The notes below the pieces were generated by a model. The model was given only the letters and a program-made list of their open reading frames with translations. It did no database searches and was not told the origin of the DNA. A stretch of DNA of 64,000 nt. Origin: Diogma glabrata. Taxonomy: Eukaryota > Arthropoda > Insecta > Diptera > Cylindrotomidae. The stretch covers positions 79,682,796 through 79,746,795 of the forward strand of contig OY856187.1 of the NCBI GenBank assembly GCA_963693315.1, written 5' to 3'. The stretch's first letter is position 1. Every line of letters begins with the position of its first letter. Of the stretch, positions 13,925 through 23,399 are shown one piece after another. The position numbers and the translations under genes were made by a program.

Positions 13925-14763
13925 CCCAGGTAGTACGTCATCGATTTATAATCGATACGGTATTAATTACATGCAATCGTGAAATCGAAGCATGTTTCGA
14001 TTTCGTTTCGATACTGTATCGATTACATTTAGAACAACGTGTTCGCCCTAGTAAGCGAATATGTGATCGATACCAAATCGAAACTATTATCGATACCTAA
14101 TCGAAACATGTAATCGAGACTTAATCGTAACCTGTTTCGATACAAAATCGAAACTACTAGTGATAATGTAATTGAAAGTTTAAAGTATCGTGCGTATTTT
14201 TGGTTGTGTTGTAAAATATTTGTTATAATATTAATTAATAAATTTATTTATTATAATATAAAATACATATTTTACATTTTTTTATTAAAACTAAATATAA
14301 AAACTTAAAAAAAACCGATAAATGTGAATGGGAACCTGAAATGAGAAAAAGTGCCATTAAAAGAAAAAGTTTTTAGAAATATAGATGTATGTATCAAAAT
14401 ATGAACCTGAAATGAGAAAAAATACCATTAAAAGAAATAGATTATAGATGTATATATCAAATGTATATATCAAATCAATAAATGCTGTAACTTCAAATTA
14501 TAGGTTATGTTATGATAAAAATAAAATTAAAATAAATCTAGTCTAGACAGATAACACATTTTCTTATATATATAACATTAAAAATGTACTTACTGTTTAA
14601 ATATATTATATTATACAATATTTTAACTATATTTGTTTAATTTATCAACAAATACATTTTACGCGCGACTACGAAAATGAAAAATGAATAATTTTAAATG
14701 TCAAAACGCCATATTCGAAACTATCGATTACAAAACGATTTCGATTACAGTTTCTTGCCTGGG
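13925..14763. mobile_element. MITE with TA duplication and ATCGATAC/ATCGAAAC repeats
   Basis: The ends read CCCAGGTA and, in complement, CCCAGGCA; TA flanks both sides (13923-13924 and 14764-14765), as expected for Tc1/mariner-type insertion. About 13940-14170 is packed with variants of ATCGATAC, ATCGAAAC and TTCGATTTCG in both orientations, and the right end has a smaller set. No ORF. The termini are short (8 bp), so the boundary call rests mainly on the TA pair and the symmetric subterminal motifs. Confidence 0.6.
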
Positions 14764-14867
14764 TAGTACATGTCATCCAGTAAATTTTTTATTTTGCGGT
14801 TAATTATGGAACAACATTTGGTAAAGTTAACCTCGGTTAACCATAGTTAATTTCGAAACGCACCCCA

Positions 14868-15547
14868 GGTGTAAAAAGGAAGGAATTAGGCCCGCTATAC
14901 ACTTGCGCTAAGCTATGCGAACTACGTTTTTTGTATATAACGTAATCAAATGGTACATCACAGATCGATTGTACTAATCAAAAAATTAGTTGAAACGTTT
15001 ACAGAAAATAACAAAATACAAATTGCTACGAAATTTTAGAAGTTAAAATATTATCTAACAAGTTCAAAATATATGCCAACACGAAGTCGTAAAACAACGA
15101 AGTCGTTGCTTAGAAGATTGTTCCTGCAGTATAAAGTGTTTCAAATCACCGATTTAAACAAACGCTTTCATCATCAGCTACATCAGCTTTTTCATCATGT
15201 TTCATCGCCGGACGCGCCACTAGCAGCCACAACTCAACTTCAGCTACCAAAAGCTTATGTATTTAAATTTATATAATTTTTGTTAATTTATTTTTGTTCT
15301 GTTAAATTATTTTGGTCATGCATTTGTTACATAGTTTTAATTTTATTCTTAAGAGATTCCCTTGTATAGGATTCAAGTATTTTTTTTATAAAAGTCCAAT
15401 CGTTTCTGTATACATAAATCAATATGTCAACCTAATTAGAAATAAAAAGGTCTTACATTTTTTTTGATTGATTTTTTGAAGTCAAGGACATGTTTTCTTT
15501 CTGTAAGTAAAAACAAGAAACGTGTAGCCTTTGTAAAGTGTTATTGC
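14868..15547. other. Intergenic stretch, no recognisable feature
   Basis: No gene or element is recognisable here. The 67-codon frame at 15073-15276 has no motif I know and looks like chance. Confidence 0.4.
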
Positions 15548-15804
15548 CAAGCGTAGGCTTGCCACCTATACGTTTTTGGAGCGTATAATACGTTTTTTTT
15601 ATCAAAAATATTTGTGAATACGCTATACGTACGTTTTTTGAAAATATTCAAAAATATACGCTTTTTTGGTTATAAATAGTTAAATTCAGTTGTTTTCAGA
15701 ACTACGTATCCCAAATGAAGTTTTTCCCTTATTAAGTGGAATGAATTGCAGAGAAAAGTGGACTGAATATTTTAAAATCAACACAAACGCACCTGATTTA
15801 CTTT

Positions 15805-16560
15805 AAATTTGCAAATTTGTTTTTGCAGTGCCAATTAATAATTTTAATTGTTTTGTTGAATGCATTTTTAGCGTGATGGGAATTATATGGACTAACAAAT
15901 CAAAAGGCTTCATACCGATATGGTGAAATCAGAATTATTTATGCATTTCAATTACAGATGAGTTGCAGTCCAGTGGCGGATTTACAAATTTGCCGCTTAT
16001 AAGCTAATTTATATTACCGCCTAATATATTTTAACAAATTATCAAATACGAACGCAGCGACCAAAAAAGCGCACCACAGGAGAATTTTTTTGAAATTTCA
16101 AAGTCACGTTATTTACAAGTACTTTAAAATTACGCTTTTAATTAAAAACGTGCAAATCTGGCAAAAATAATTAATATAATACAAAATACGAATATAATAC
16201 AAACGTTTATTAAAATCAAATAAAATGCAATAAAAACTGTAGAGCACGCCGCCGCTATGTTTCGAGTATAGAGATAAGAAATTTTGCGAATTTGATTTAA
16301 TCTGGATACTCTGTTTATAGTGGCGGGCGGCTCTCGCCGCCGCGAAACGATTTCTATTTTGAAAAATTTTTATATTTTCAAAATTTTCCGCACAAAAATT
16401 TACCGCCTACGAAAATTTGCCGCCGTAGGCTACAGCCTAGCTAGCCTATTTAGAAATCAGCCACTGAGTTGCACTGAATTTGCAAGTTTTATTAAGAAAA
16501 AAGATAAGTCTAACAAAAAATTGATCGAAGCAGCAAAATCGAACAAAAAATATAAAATCA
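15805..16560 (+). pseudogene. hAT transposase C-terminal domain relic (split)
   Basis: The first part (about 15805-15960) reads CKFVFAVPINN, then VECIFSVMGIIWTNKSK: the hAT family's conserved block with Pro, Glu-x-x-Phe-Ser and an Asn/Lys-rich turn. The second part (about 16468-16560) reads SCTEFASFIKKK, then KLIEAAKSNKKYK, matching the last residues of such proteins. The element at 15971-16466 splits the two, and further frame breaks exist. The 125-codon frame at 16320-16697 is a chimera of the insertion and this second part, not a real gene. Confidence 0.6.
15971..16466. mobile_element. Small TIR element with CAGTGGCGGATTT termini
   Basis: Left end CAGTGGCGGATTT at 15971 and right end AAATCAGCCACTG ending 16466 are inverted repeats; AGTTGCA occurs just outside each end (15961-15967 and 16467-16473), consistent with a 7-8 bp duplication apart from three extra bases at the left. 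The interior is non-coding, with GCCGCC and GGCGG runs. It interrupts a hAT transposase relic, so it is younger than that element. Confidence 0.6.
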
Positions 16561-16636
16561 AAGCTTTACATTATATATTTGGTTCTATCCTATACTATTT
16601 GGTTACCATTTATAAAAAATTTAACTATGTTATTAT

Positions 16637-17235
16637 ATTGTTTGGTATTTTTTGTTTAAAATTTCTAGATATTACGATGCATGAATTCATAGGATGAGAG
16701 AATATTTCGTCAACATTTAAATCAACATTCTAATCAACATCCCAAATCACGAGTGTAAAGTCATTATTGATTGTTGTCAATCAATGCGAAACTTAGTATC
16801 TGACGTAAAGTCAATTTATTGCTATATTTTTGGTTAGGAAATAGGAACATGTGTCTCTGATGAATGTGAGTTCGAATCCTGACACGAAACACAAAAAAAT
16901 TTTTCTGAAGAATTTTAGAGAAAATGAAAAGTTATTTCGAATTGCAAAATTCAAGTGATTTCCAATATGGACTTAAGCTTAATTGTTCACAAAAACCCAT
17001 CCAAATTAAAAAATTCCCCTACAATTGTCTATATTTCCTAACCAAAAATACAGCAATAAATTGACTTTAGGTCAGATATTAAGTTTCGCATTGATTGACA
17101 ACAATCAAAAATGACTTTACACTCGCGACTTGGGATGTTGATTAGAATGTTGAGTTAGATGTTGACGAAATATTCTCTCATCCTATGAATTCATACATCG
17201 TAATATCTAAAAATTTCTACAAAAAATCCCAAAGA
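16637..17235. repeat. Foldback element with arms of about 210 bp
   Basis: Arms at about 16637-16853 and 17022-17235 are reverse complements with few differences. Shared blocks include GAATTCATAGGATGAGAGAA, GATTGTTGTCAATCAATGCG and TTTTTGGTTAGGAAATA. The 170-bp spacer holds a tRNA-like stretch (GAGTTCGAATCCTGACACG) that recurs just to the right at about 17400-17540 in the same orientation. A diverged single arm lies at about 34970-35130. Confidence 0.85.
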
Positions 17236-17339
17236 AATGCAATTTTCAATATGTAATCATAGATGAAAAATTCAACTTAACTAAATATGAAAAATGATTA
17301 AGTTTCAATTTAGAAATTACCTGAACATCAAAATTAAAA

Positions 17340-17560
17340 TATGGTTCGTCATCGCCTGCTATGGCTAAGTTGTGTAAGACACACGGGATTTGAACATGTG
17401 TCTCATGAATGAGAGTTCGAATCCTGACACGAAACACAAAAAAATTTTTCTGAAGGAATTTTAGAGAAAATGAAAAGTTATTTCGAATTGCAAAATTCAA
17501 GTGATTTCCAATATGCACTTATGCTTAATTTGTTCACAAAAAATCCATCCCTATGTTATT
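17340..17560 (+). repeat. tRNA-derived SINE-like repeat
   Basis: A tRNA-like head with a diverged box A (TGGCTAAGTTGTGTAAG) and a canonical box B (GAGTTCGAATCC) is followed by a body with CACGAAACAC and AATTTTAGAGAAAATGAAAAG. The same body is in the spacer of the adjacent foldback (about 16860-17000). It is related in layout to the SINE copies at 24405, 35125 and 54450. Confidence 0.55.
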
Positions 17561-17750
17561 ATATGTTATTTAGTCAATTAAAGTAAGACATTTTTTAATA
17601 TATTTATTTTGTTTATATTGTTATCGTTTTTTCCAATTAACTTATAAAATGAATAAAATATATGAGTAAAAAAATTCATTTAATTATTTTATTACAAAAT
17701 ATATATGTATACGCTTTTGGAAAAATTCAAAGGTGGTAAGCCTACAAGCG

Positions 17751-18128
17751 CTATTTTCAGATCACTTTTCTGCAGTAAACGATATATTTACATGTGGTTA
17801 GTACAAATTGATAACAAAATTAAAATTGATCAAAATGGACTTGTCCACTTTCTGTAGTTAGCGATTTATTTGATTTGATTTGCCAACCTTGGATAAATTT
17901 AAATTATCATCTTCAGTGATCATATTACTACCGAATTTTAACTTGTATATAAATATAATTCAATTTATTAACATGTCATGGCGTATACTCATATCATATT
18001 AGTATGTCATTTAGGTAAAATTACGTCTTTTGCACTTACATATTAAAAAAAGTGAGTTTATTTATTTCTAAATTTATTTTATTTTACGGGTGTGACAATC
18101 CGTGTAGCCCTGGTATTGGAATATGAAT
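17751..18128. other. Intergenic stretch, no recognisable feature
   Basis: AT-rich sequence with no ORF or repeat that I can assign. Confidence 0.4.
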
Positions 18129-18695
18129 TAACGTGAGATATCACATCCCACTAGCAATAGCAATGAGATGTCACTAGCCAAGGTGATATCTTAGGGGTGC
18201 TGGCGGTTCAACTCTATTTAGTCAACGGTAGTCCTCTCAATTGTGGTAATGGAATATTGCTGAATGACGGTACACTATGGTTTGCTCGAAGAAATGAGCT
18301 TCCATGTATCTCTATACATATCTCAGTTTTAGTCATTGAGAAAGACCGTGCGTCACATAATCAAGAAATATACAACTAGCACTAGGATTATTGGCTACCC
18401 AATTTTAGTTTTGTTCTTGAAAATATTTTTAAAAAAATCTTTTTACTTCTTAGTTTATTTTTATTTGCTCCATCCTATCATGAAATATTGACCTATGTTG
18501 TATTTTATTATGTGATAGGATTTATTGTTGAGTTTTCCATTCTTTAAAAAAATATAAAAAACTAACAAAAAAAAGATTTGCACCATCAAACCCCTAGAAC
18601 GCATGTTTTTGTGCGCACTAAGCCTTAAAACGTTTTAATGCGTTGTTGTGACTATTGTCATATCTACCACACAACCCATTTTAATTAAATTTTTA
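18129..18695 (+). mobile_element. Short non-autonomous retroelement: head plus tail of the copy 1 family
   Basis: The first 450 bases follow the copy 1 leader (GTGAGATATCACAT, TCACTAGCCAAGGTGATATC, ATCATGAAATATTG). From about 18595 the sequence matches the family 3' UTR in diverged form (CTAGAACGC, CTTAAAACG, GCGTTGTTGTGAC, CACACAACCCATTTTAAT). The whole endonuclease-RT region is absent. Such a head-plus-tail unit could be copied in trans by the full element. Similar fragments are at 22490-22715. Confidence 0.6.
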
Positions 18696-18776
18696 TAATT
18701 AAATCTTGCTTTAATAGAAATAAATTACGCAACAGGTTTTGAAGAACTTATTTTCAATTCAATTCATTTTGTAACA

Positions 18777-18782
18777 TTTATT
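18777..18782 (-). promoter_or_regulatory. Candidate polyadenylation signal of the FASTK-domain gene
   Basis: AATAAA on the minus strand, about 105 bases downstream of the FASTK-domain stop codon and in the right orientation. No other evidence. Confidence 0.4.
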
Positions 18783-18886
18783 CAAACGAGTGTGCTGACT
18801 GCTCGTTTGGTTAATAATAAAACAAATCTGTTTAGTTAAAATCTAAATCACACATTCGATAATACTAAATTTTTTCAAAATTTGAC

Positions 18887-20917
18887 TCATATTAAAGGTG
18901 GAAGTGCACACTTTATCCTCTGCACTAAATACTCATCCAATTTTTTCGGATGCATTTTCAACTTAATTAAATTTTCATATTTTAACGTTACAACTTTTAA
19001 ACCTAATTTTCGTAGCTGACGAATTCTCATCGATTGAGGTCCAATCAAGAATTCTCCCGTTGAATTAAAATATTCCGATAGATGAATCATCAGAGCGGTA
19101 TGAACATTAGTTTTTCGATCTTTTAGTAAATTGTAGTTATATAAATTTCCCATTCCAGTTGGATGAAACAGAACATCGATAACGTACATCTCATTTAACG
19201 GCAACTGGGATATTATAGCAAACTTTGTATAACTATCATCCCCTCCTGCTGCTCTTGATAACGAACCATCGATGTGATTAACGATTCGTTTAATTCGTCC
19301 ATCGTGCCATAATGATTTTGCCTGATGGTCTCTCGGTAACATAGGACCTTTATAATTACTACATTCCAATGTTAAAGCTGTGTCGAATAGTTTTAAATCA
19401 CTTCTTAGCTTTTGAATTTTATTTTCTGGCGTTTCATGATGAACTAGATCCAAAAAATATGGATTAAATATTCGTTTGATAAAATTTATCGGATATTTTT
19501 CTAATACAACACATGACAACATTATTTTTATAACTTCAAATGATTTTAATTGATTAAACGAATTCGTTAATTTATTTTCAAAACATTGCCAAAATCGTAA
19601 GCCGTTCAACGGTTGATAGTCCAAGTACGCATAAACTGAAATTAATTTTTCTAAATTTGATGTTTCAAAATTTGTTGCGTTATGGACAAAATATTCGCTA
19701 CAACCATCTAAGATGTGCAAATTTCGTAGTCGAAACAAACAACAATAATCTAATATTTTTATGATTAAATTTTGATTTTTAATTCGAACACTTTTCGCCT
19801 TTATATAACGTTCAAGTGATTTTTCTACTTGTGTATTAGAGTATTCTAGTTTTATAATTAATGTAATAATTGTATCTAGATCCTTTTCGTTTAGTGTATG
19901 AATATTGGTATTGAGCCAACGTGATAATGATTGCATTGTACAGTATGGTTTTAGCTTGAGTTGTTCTAACGATGAAAGAATATCAATTACTGAACTCGAC
20001 GGTAGCTTCCACCAAACATCTGAATAGAAACAAACGCTTTTACGAGATTTTTATAATTACAATTCAGAGGACTCACCTAAAATTTTTTTCTCCACCAAAC
20101 TCACAATCATTCTTCTACTTATTTTAAGTTTTGGTATAATTCGATACAATAAATTAATATTTGTTGAATCTATAAATTTATCTTGATCGGAAATCGATGA
20201 CCAAAATTTTTCAATTTTTTCCGTTTCCCCACAATCTACAAATCCATTAATACAATCACATAATTGACTTAAATTTAATTTATTGTCTGTTGAACGTAGT
20301 AACAATTCATCGGCAATTTTTTCGATGTAATTATTCAATTGTGTGGACGAATTGAAAGGTTTTAAAATTGATAATGTTTTCAACAACAAACCATTATCTC
20401 CTTTGGTTACAATCGACTGTAATAATTTATCAAAGATTTTAGACTGTTCTAATTTTTTTATAATTGTTAAACAATTTTCTCCTCCTAAAATTTTTACCAG
20501 TGCATTGTAAGACACTATTGATGGTAAATCATTAGAATGAATTCTGTATAAAAGGTTTATAATTGAGGTTTCATCATAATTCTCTAATTCTTTTAACAAT
20601 AACTCCTCTGTTTCTCCTGATGAAAATAACTTAAATTCATCCTTTTTCGACTGTAAATCAATAATCGCTGGTTTTTGTTCAAAATCACAAATAGCGGTAA
20701 TTATTTCTTTGTCACTAACTTTACGAATAATAACAGGTAATTCTTGAATATCAGAACCATTTTGAACCAATATTGTAGACTGACATAATCCGTTTTTATT
20801 ATTCGATGCAAATAATCTTGAGGCTTGAACTACATTTTTCTTTCGTATATTATTATTGAATATTTTATAAAAATTATTGTTTAAGTATTTTAAGTTTTTT
20901 ATAACATAATATGACAT
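18887..20917 (-). CDS. FAST kinase domain-containing protein (FASTK/RAP family), two exons
   Basis: Exon 1 is 20917-20077 and exon 2 is 20019-18887, giving a 657-residue protein of typical family size. The ATG at 20917 precedes a basic, Asn/Lys-rich N-terminus compatible with mitochondrial import. The middle of exon 2 (about residues 370-540) carries the FAST_1/FAST_2-type Leu-rich helices (SVYAYLDYQP, LRFWQCFENKL, KIMLSCVVLEKYP). The C-terminus (about 592-650) is a RAP domain: TGEFLIGPQSMRIRQLRKLG, then VVTLKYENL. Family members act in mitochondrial RNA processing and stability; they are not proven kinases. The exact paralogue (FASTKD1, 3, 4 or 5 type) cannot be fixed by eye. No frame breaks are seen, so it is probably functional. 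Confidence 0.88.
20020..20076 (-). other. 57-bp intron of the FASTK-domain gene
   Basis: On the minus strand the donor is TTAG|GTGAGT and the acceptor TTCTATTCAG|ATG. Removing it (phase 1) joins both long frames without a stop: 841 + 1133 coding bases = 658 codons including the stop. The frame joined at the junction reads WWKLPSSS, supporting real exon sequence upstream of the first ATG of exon 2. Confidence 0.85.
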
Positions 20918-21214
20918 TTTTTATTTAACGTTTTAAATTTTAATAGAATAAAATAAATTTTGAGAAATGAGATCTATTAAAAACAATAATAAAGTTCTAT
21001 TATGACAGCTGTCAACCTATTATGCAACTCAATGAAACTAGTCGAATATGAAAACTGATCGAAAATATAAAATGTGCTATAAAAATAATTCTTACCATTC
21101 TGAAATTACTGGATACAAAATATCACAATTTGTAATGTATCTGCAATAAGTCGAATTGATTGAATATTATTATAGATGGCGTAAAATACAGAAAAATTAC
21201 GTTATTTTACTTAC

Positions 21215-21276
21215 TTTTCTATACCATCGAAAGTAGCTGGTTGCAGTGTCAATCCACTATCTGTGTTGTATCCGCT
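21215..21276 (-). CDS. Candidate orphan internal exon
   Basis: On the minus strand a pyrimidine-rich tract ends in TTTATTTCAG, then 62 bases that can read SGYNTDSGLTLQ, then a strong donor AAAA|GTAAGT. Its GC content is clearly higher than the flanks. It lies about 300 bases upstream of the FASTK-domain start codon but has no nearby acceptor to splice to there, so it more likely belongs to another gene whose other exons are outside this window or unrecognised. I do not know the product. Confidence 0.4.
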
Positions 21277-21350
21277 CTGAAATAAAAAATTAAAAATCAA
21301 ATATTTTAGTAAAAAATATTAGACGAATATTTAATAATTTAATTTAATAT

Positions 21351-21423
21351 GCCGGGATAGCTCAGTCGGTAGAGCATTGGACTTTTAATCCAAGGGTCCA
21401 GGGTTCAAGTCCCTGTTTCGGCG
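21351..21423 (+). tRNA. tRNA-Lys (anticodon UUU)
   Basis: A complete 73-base cloverleaf. The acceptor stem GCCGGGA pairs with TTTCGGC (two G-U pairs). The D arm contains box A, TAGCTCAGTCGG. The anticodon stem is TTGGA/TCCAA with loop CTTTTAA, giving UUU. Box B is GGTTCAAGTCC, and the discriminator base is G. No intron and no encoded CCA, as usual for eukaryotes. The run of seven T at 21428-21434 is a Pol III terminator. Confidence 0.97.
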
Positions 21424-21427
21424 ACGA

Positions 21428-21434
21428 TTTTTTT
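21428..21434 (+). terminator. Pol III T-run terminator of tRNA-Lys
   Basis: Seven consecutive T residues begin four bases after the discriminator base of the tRNA. Confidence 0.85.
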
Positions 21435-21839
21435 GTTTTAAAATATGAAATAGAAAATATATTTTACAATTTTTTTTTCTAACCAGTAAGTTAATTTACT
21501 GTTTATTTTAGGAAATTAGTCAGTTTGCTGATTTTATTTAGATACCTAATGGATTGACAACTAAAACTGGTTGGAAATGTAGATTCGGATACAGGATGAA
21601 ATCGATTTAACGACAAACGAACAAAACAGAATATATATGGAATAATTGGAAATCGAACTTTTAAGTTTGAATATTTGAAGTTAAAATATTTGAATTAAAC
21701 ATATTGATGCTAGGTAGCCTTGTTCATCGTCATTTCCCAACTTGGTTGTTCCGCATAAGCAAACTGAGTCAAACCCGAACTGTGAGCCAGCACTGTGAGC
21801 GAACTGTGACCCAGTACTGTGAGTTATGAATTTGATTTT

Positions 21840-22450
21840 TGGAGACTAAGCTGTGTTTGTCATTATATGAACTATCTTTCTTGGTCAAAATGAGTCAACT
21901 TTGTTGATCAATAGCTTTGTTTTTCATCATGAGCCAGGGTTGCTGGTAGACATGAGATAAGTTTGATTGGCGTCATGAGTCAGAGCTTTGCTAGTCGGCA
22001 ATAATCACCATGGTTGATCGGGATAAGCCTTGTTGGTCGTTATGAGCTATGCTAGTTGATATGAGCCAGCTTTGTTGGTCGGCATGAGTCAGTTTGCTGG
22101 TCGGAATAAGCCAACTTTGCTGGTCAGTATGAGCCAGCTTTGTTGGTCGGGGTTGAGCCAGTTTTGCTGGTCAGCATGAGCCAGCTTTGTCGGGCGGGAT
22201 GAATCAGCTATGTTGGTAAGCATAATTCAGCTTCGGCACGAAACACCTTTGCTGGTAGGAATGAGCCACCTTTGCTGGTAGGAATGAGCCAGCTTTGTTG
22301 GTAGACATGAGCCAGCTTTGATGGTTGGGATGAGTCAGTTTTGTTGGTTGGGTAAGCCAACTTTGCTGTTCAACATAACCCAGCTTTGCTGATGGATATG
22401 AGCCACTTTCACTGGTGGTATGAGCTAACTACGTCCATCGGCATGAGCAT
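21840..22450 (+). repeat. Degenerate minisatellite, units of about 24 bp
   Basis: About 25 imperfect units read roughly CATGAGCCAGCTTTGTTGGTCGG, with strong variation in the last third of the unit and occasional insertions. It is richer in GC than its surroundings. No frame stays open through it, so it is not a repeat protein. A few weaker units extend left to about 21710. Confidence 0.8.
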
Positions 22451-22489
22451 GAGCATGAGTTAAACATTGAACTTGAACAGTAGATTATT

Positions 22490-22715
22490 TAAAAAACGTG
22501 TTTTTTATTTCTTAATTTATTTTTATTTGCTCAATCCTATCATGAAATATTAGCCTTTGTCATATGTATTTTATTGCATGATAGGATTTATTGTGTAGTT
22601 CCATTCTTTAAAAAAATTTTGTTTTAAAATAAAAAGATTTGCTGATGACACGTTTTCAACACCTCATAACGCGTGTTGTTGTGTGACCTAGGTCTCACAA
22701 GGTTTGTATGTATAG
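22490..22715 (+). mobile_element. Fragment of the head-plus-tail non-autonomous retroelement
   Basis: Shares with 18440-18640 the blocks TTTATTTTTATTTGCTC, ATCCTATCATGAAATATT, GATAGGATTTATTG and AAAAAGATTTGC, then enters a family 3'-UTR-like part (CATAACGCGTGTTGTTGTG, CCTAGGTCTCACAAGG). It lacks the GTGAGATATC head and the final tail. Confidence 0.5.
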
Positions 22716-22719
22716 CAAC

Positions 22720-23395
22720 AATGGAACTTAAATGAAAGATTTCTGGCGGTACAATCTCAGAATGCAGAGGTGAGCCCTCTTTGTCGTCTGGCAGCTTACT
22801 TGTGTCATATAATACACTGCTATAGAGGTACCCCATAAGTGCATGATGCTTCCGTTCGAAAGTGGAACCGTTCGTAGCAAGTTTCCTGAGGTTATGCCTT
22901 TTAGTTGTTGAAATCTTCTGCACGTATATGTTACGAAAATTCTTATACGCAGTCTGCTTTTCCAACCTCAGATCTGTATTAATTAGTATTTTCTTTTTAC
23001 CTGGTTTACCTCACTTTGCCTTACAATATTAGTTAGATCATTGGTCCACCAGGTTATCCCATTTGTGGTATAATATATTCACAAGCATTTAGTATGACCT
23101 CTGTAAGAGATGGACTATTGTTTCGCAGTTCATAGAATAGCTTATCTCTTCGTCTTGCCTTTCGACTTGCTTAATATTCAGTTCGATATTAACAGTAAGG
23201 AGGTCCTAGTCGGTGGTATCTACTTTGAACCTATTGGTATTGATATTATTTTCAGGAGAAATGCATTCAGAACGGCCATGAGAATCTATTATCCCAAACG
23301 AGATACCTTCGTGATCACTGCAAGTCCAGCCCTTATGGACTTGCCAATATTTGATACGATTAATATTATTCGACACTAATTCGTCTATATAATAA
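22720..23395 (-). pseudogene. Non-LTR (R1-like) endonuclease/linker relic
   Basis: On the minus strand the right part (about 23260-23340) reads WTCSDHEGISFGI, resembling the Ser-Asp-His end of an apurinic-type endonuclease. Further on, in a shifted frame, WWTNDLTNIVRQSE resembles the linker after the endonuclease in R1-group elements, and 22624-22965 continues with a basic helical stretch (TAYKNFRNIYVQKI). Several stops and shifts are present and no reverse transcriptase core is seen. It is dead; clade assignment is tentative. Confidence 0.45.
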
Positions 23396-23399
23396 TAAT

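Larger units (their letters stand above)
10975..14867. mobile_element. DNA transposon with TGGGGTGCGTTTCG terminal repeats (host of two insertions)
   Basis: The left end at 10975 (TGGGGTGCGTTTCGAAATTA) and right end at 14867 are inverted repeats of about 30 bp, both followed inward by GGTTAACC motifs. Everything between is non-coding except the inserted retrotransposon copy 2 (11316-13695); a MITE occupies 13925-14763. Without these insertions the element would be about 0.7 kb, a MITE size. I could not find a convincing target-site duplication, so the superfamily is open. Confidence 0.65.
15554..17744 (+). mobile_element. Decayed hAT-type transposon with nested insertions
   Basis: Terminal inverted repeats TAGGCTTGCCACCT (left) and the complement of TAGGCTTACCACCT (right) are flanked by identical CAAGCG (15548-15553 and 17745-17750). 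The TAGG...TTGCCA terminus resembles known hAT ends, although hAT normally duplicates 8 bp, not 6. Between the ends lie fragments of a hAT C-terminal dimerisation domain, a small TIR element (15971-16466), a foldback (16637-17235) and SINE-like DNA (17340-17560). This element is therefore one of the older layers. Confidence 0.65.

Noticed and set aside
16320..16697. 125-codon plus-strand gene
   Set aside because: Its first part is the end of a small TIR element and its second part a hAT transposase tail; the fusion is accidental.
16860..16895. tRNA gene on the strength of a good box B (GAGTTCGAATCC)
   Set aside because: No acceptor or anticodon stem; it is part of a SINE-like repeat.
21840..22450. 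Tandem regulatory array or repeat protein
   Set aside because: Units are too diverged and no frame stays open; described as a minisatellite only.
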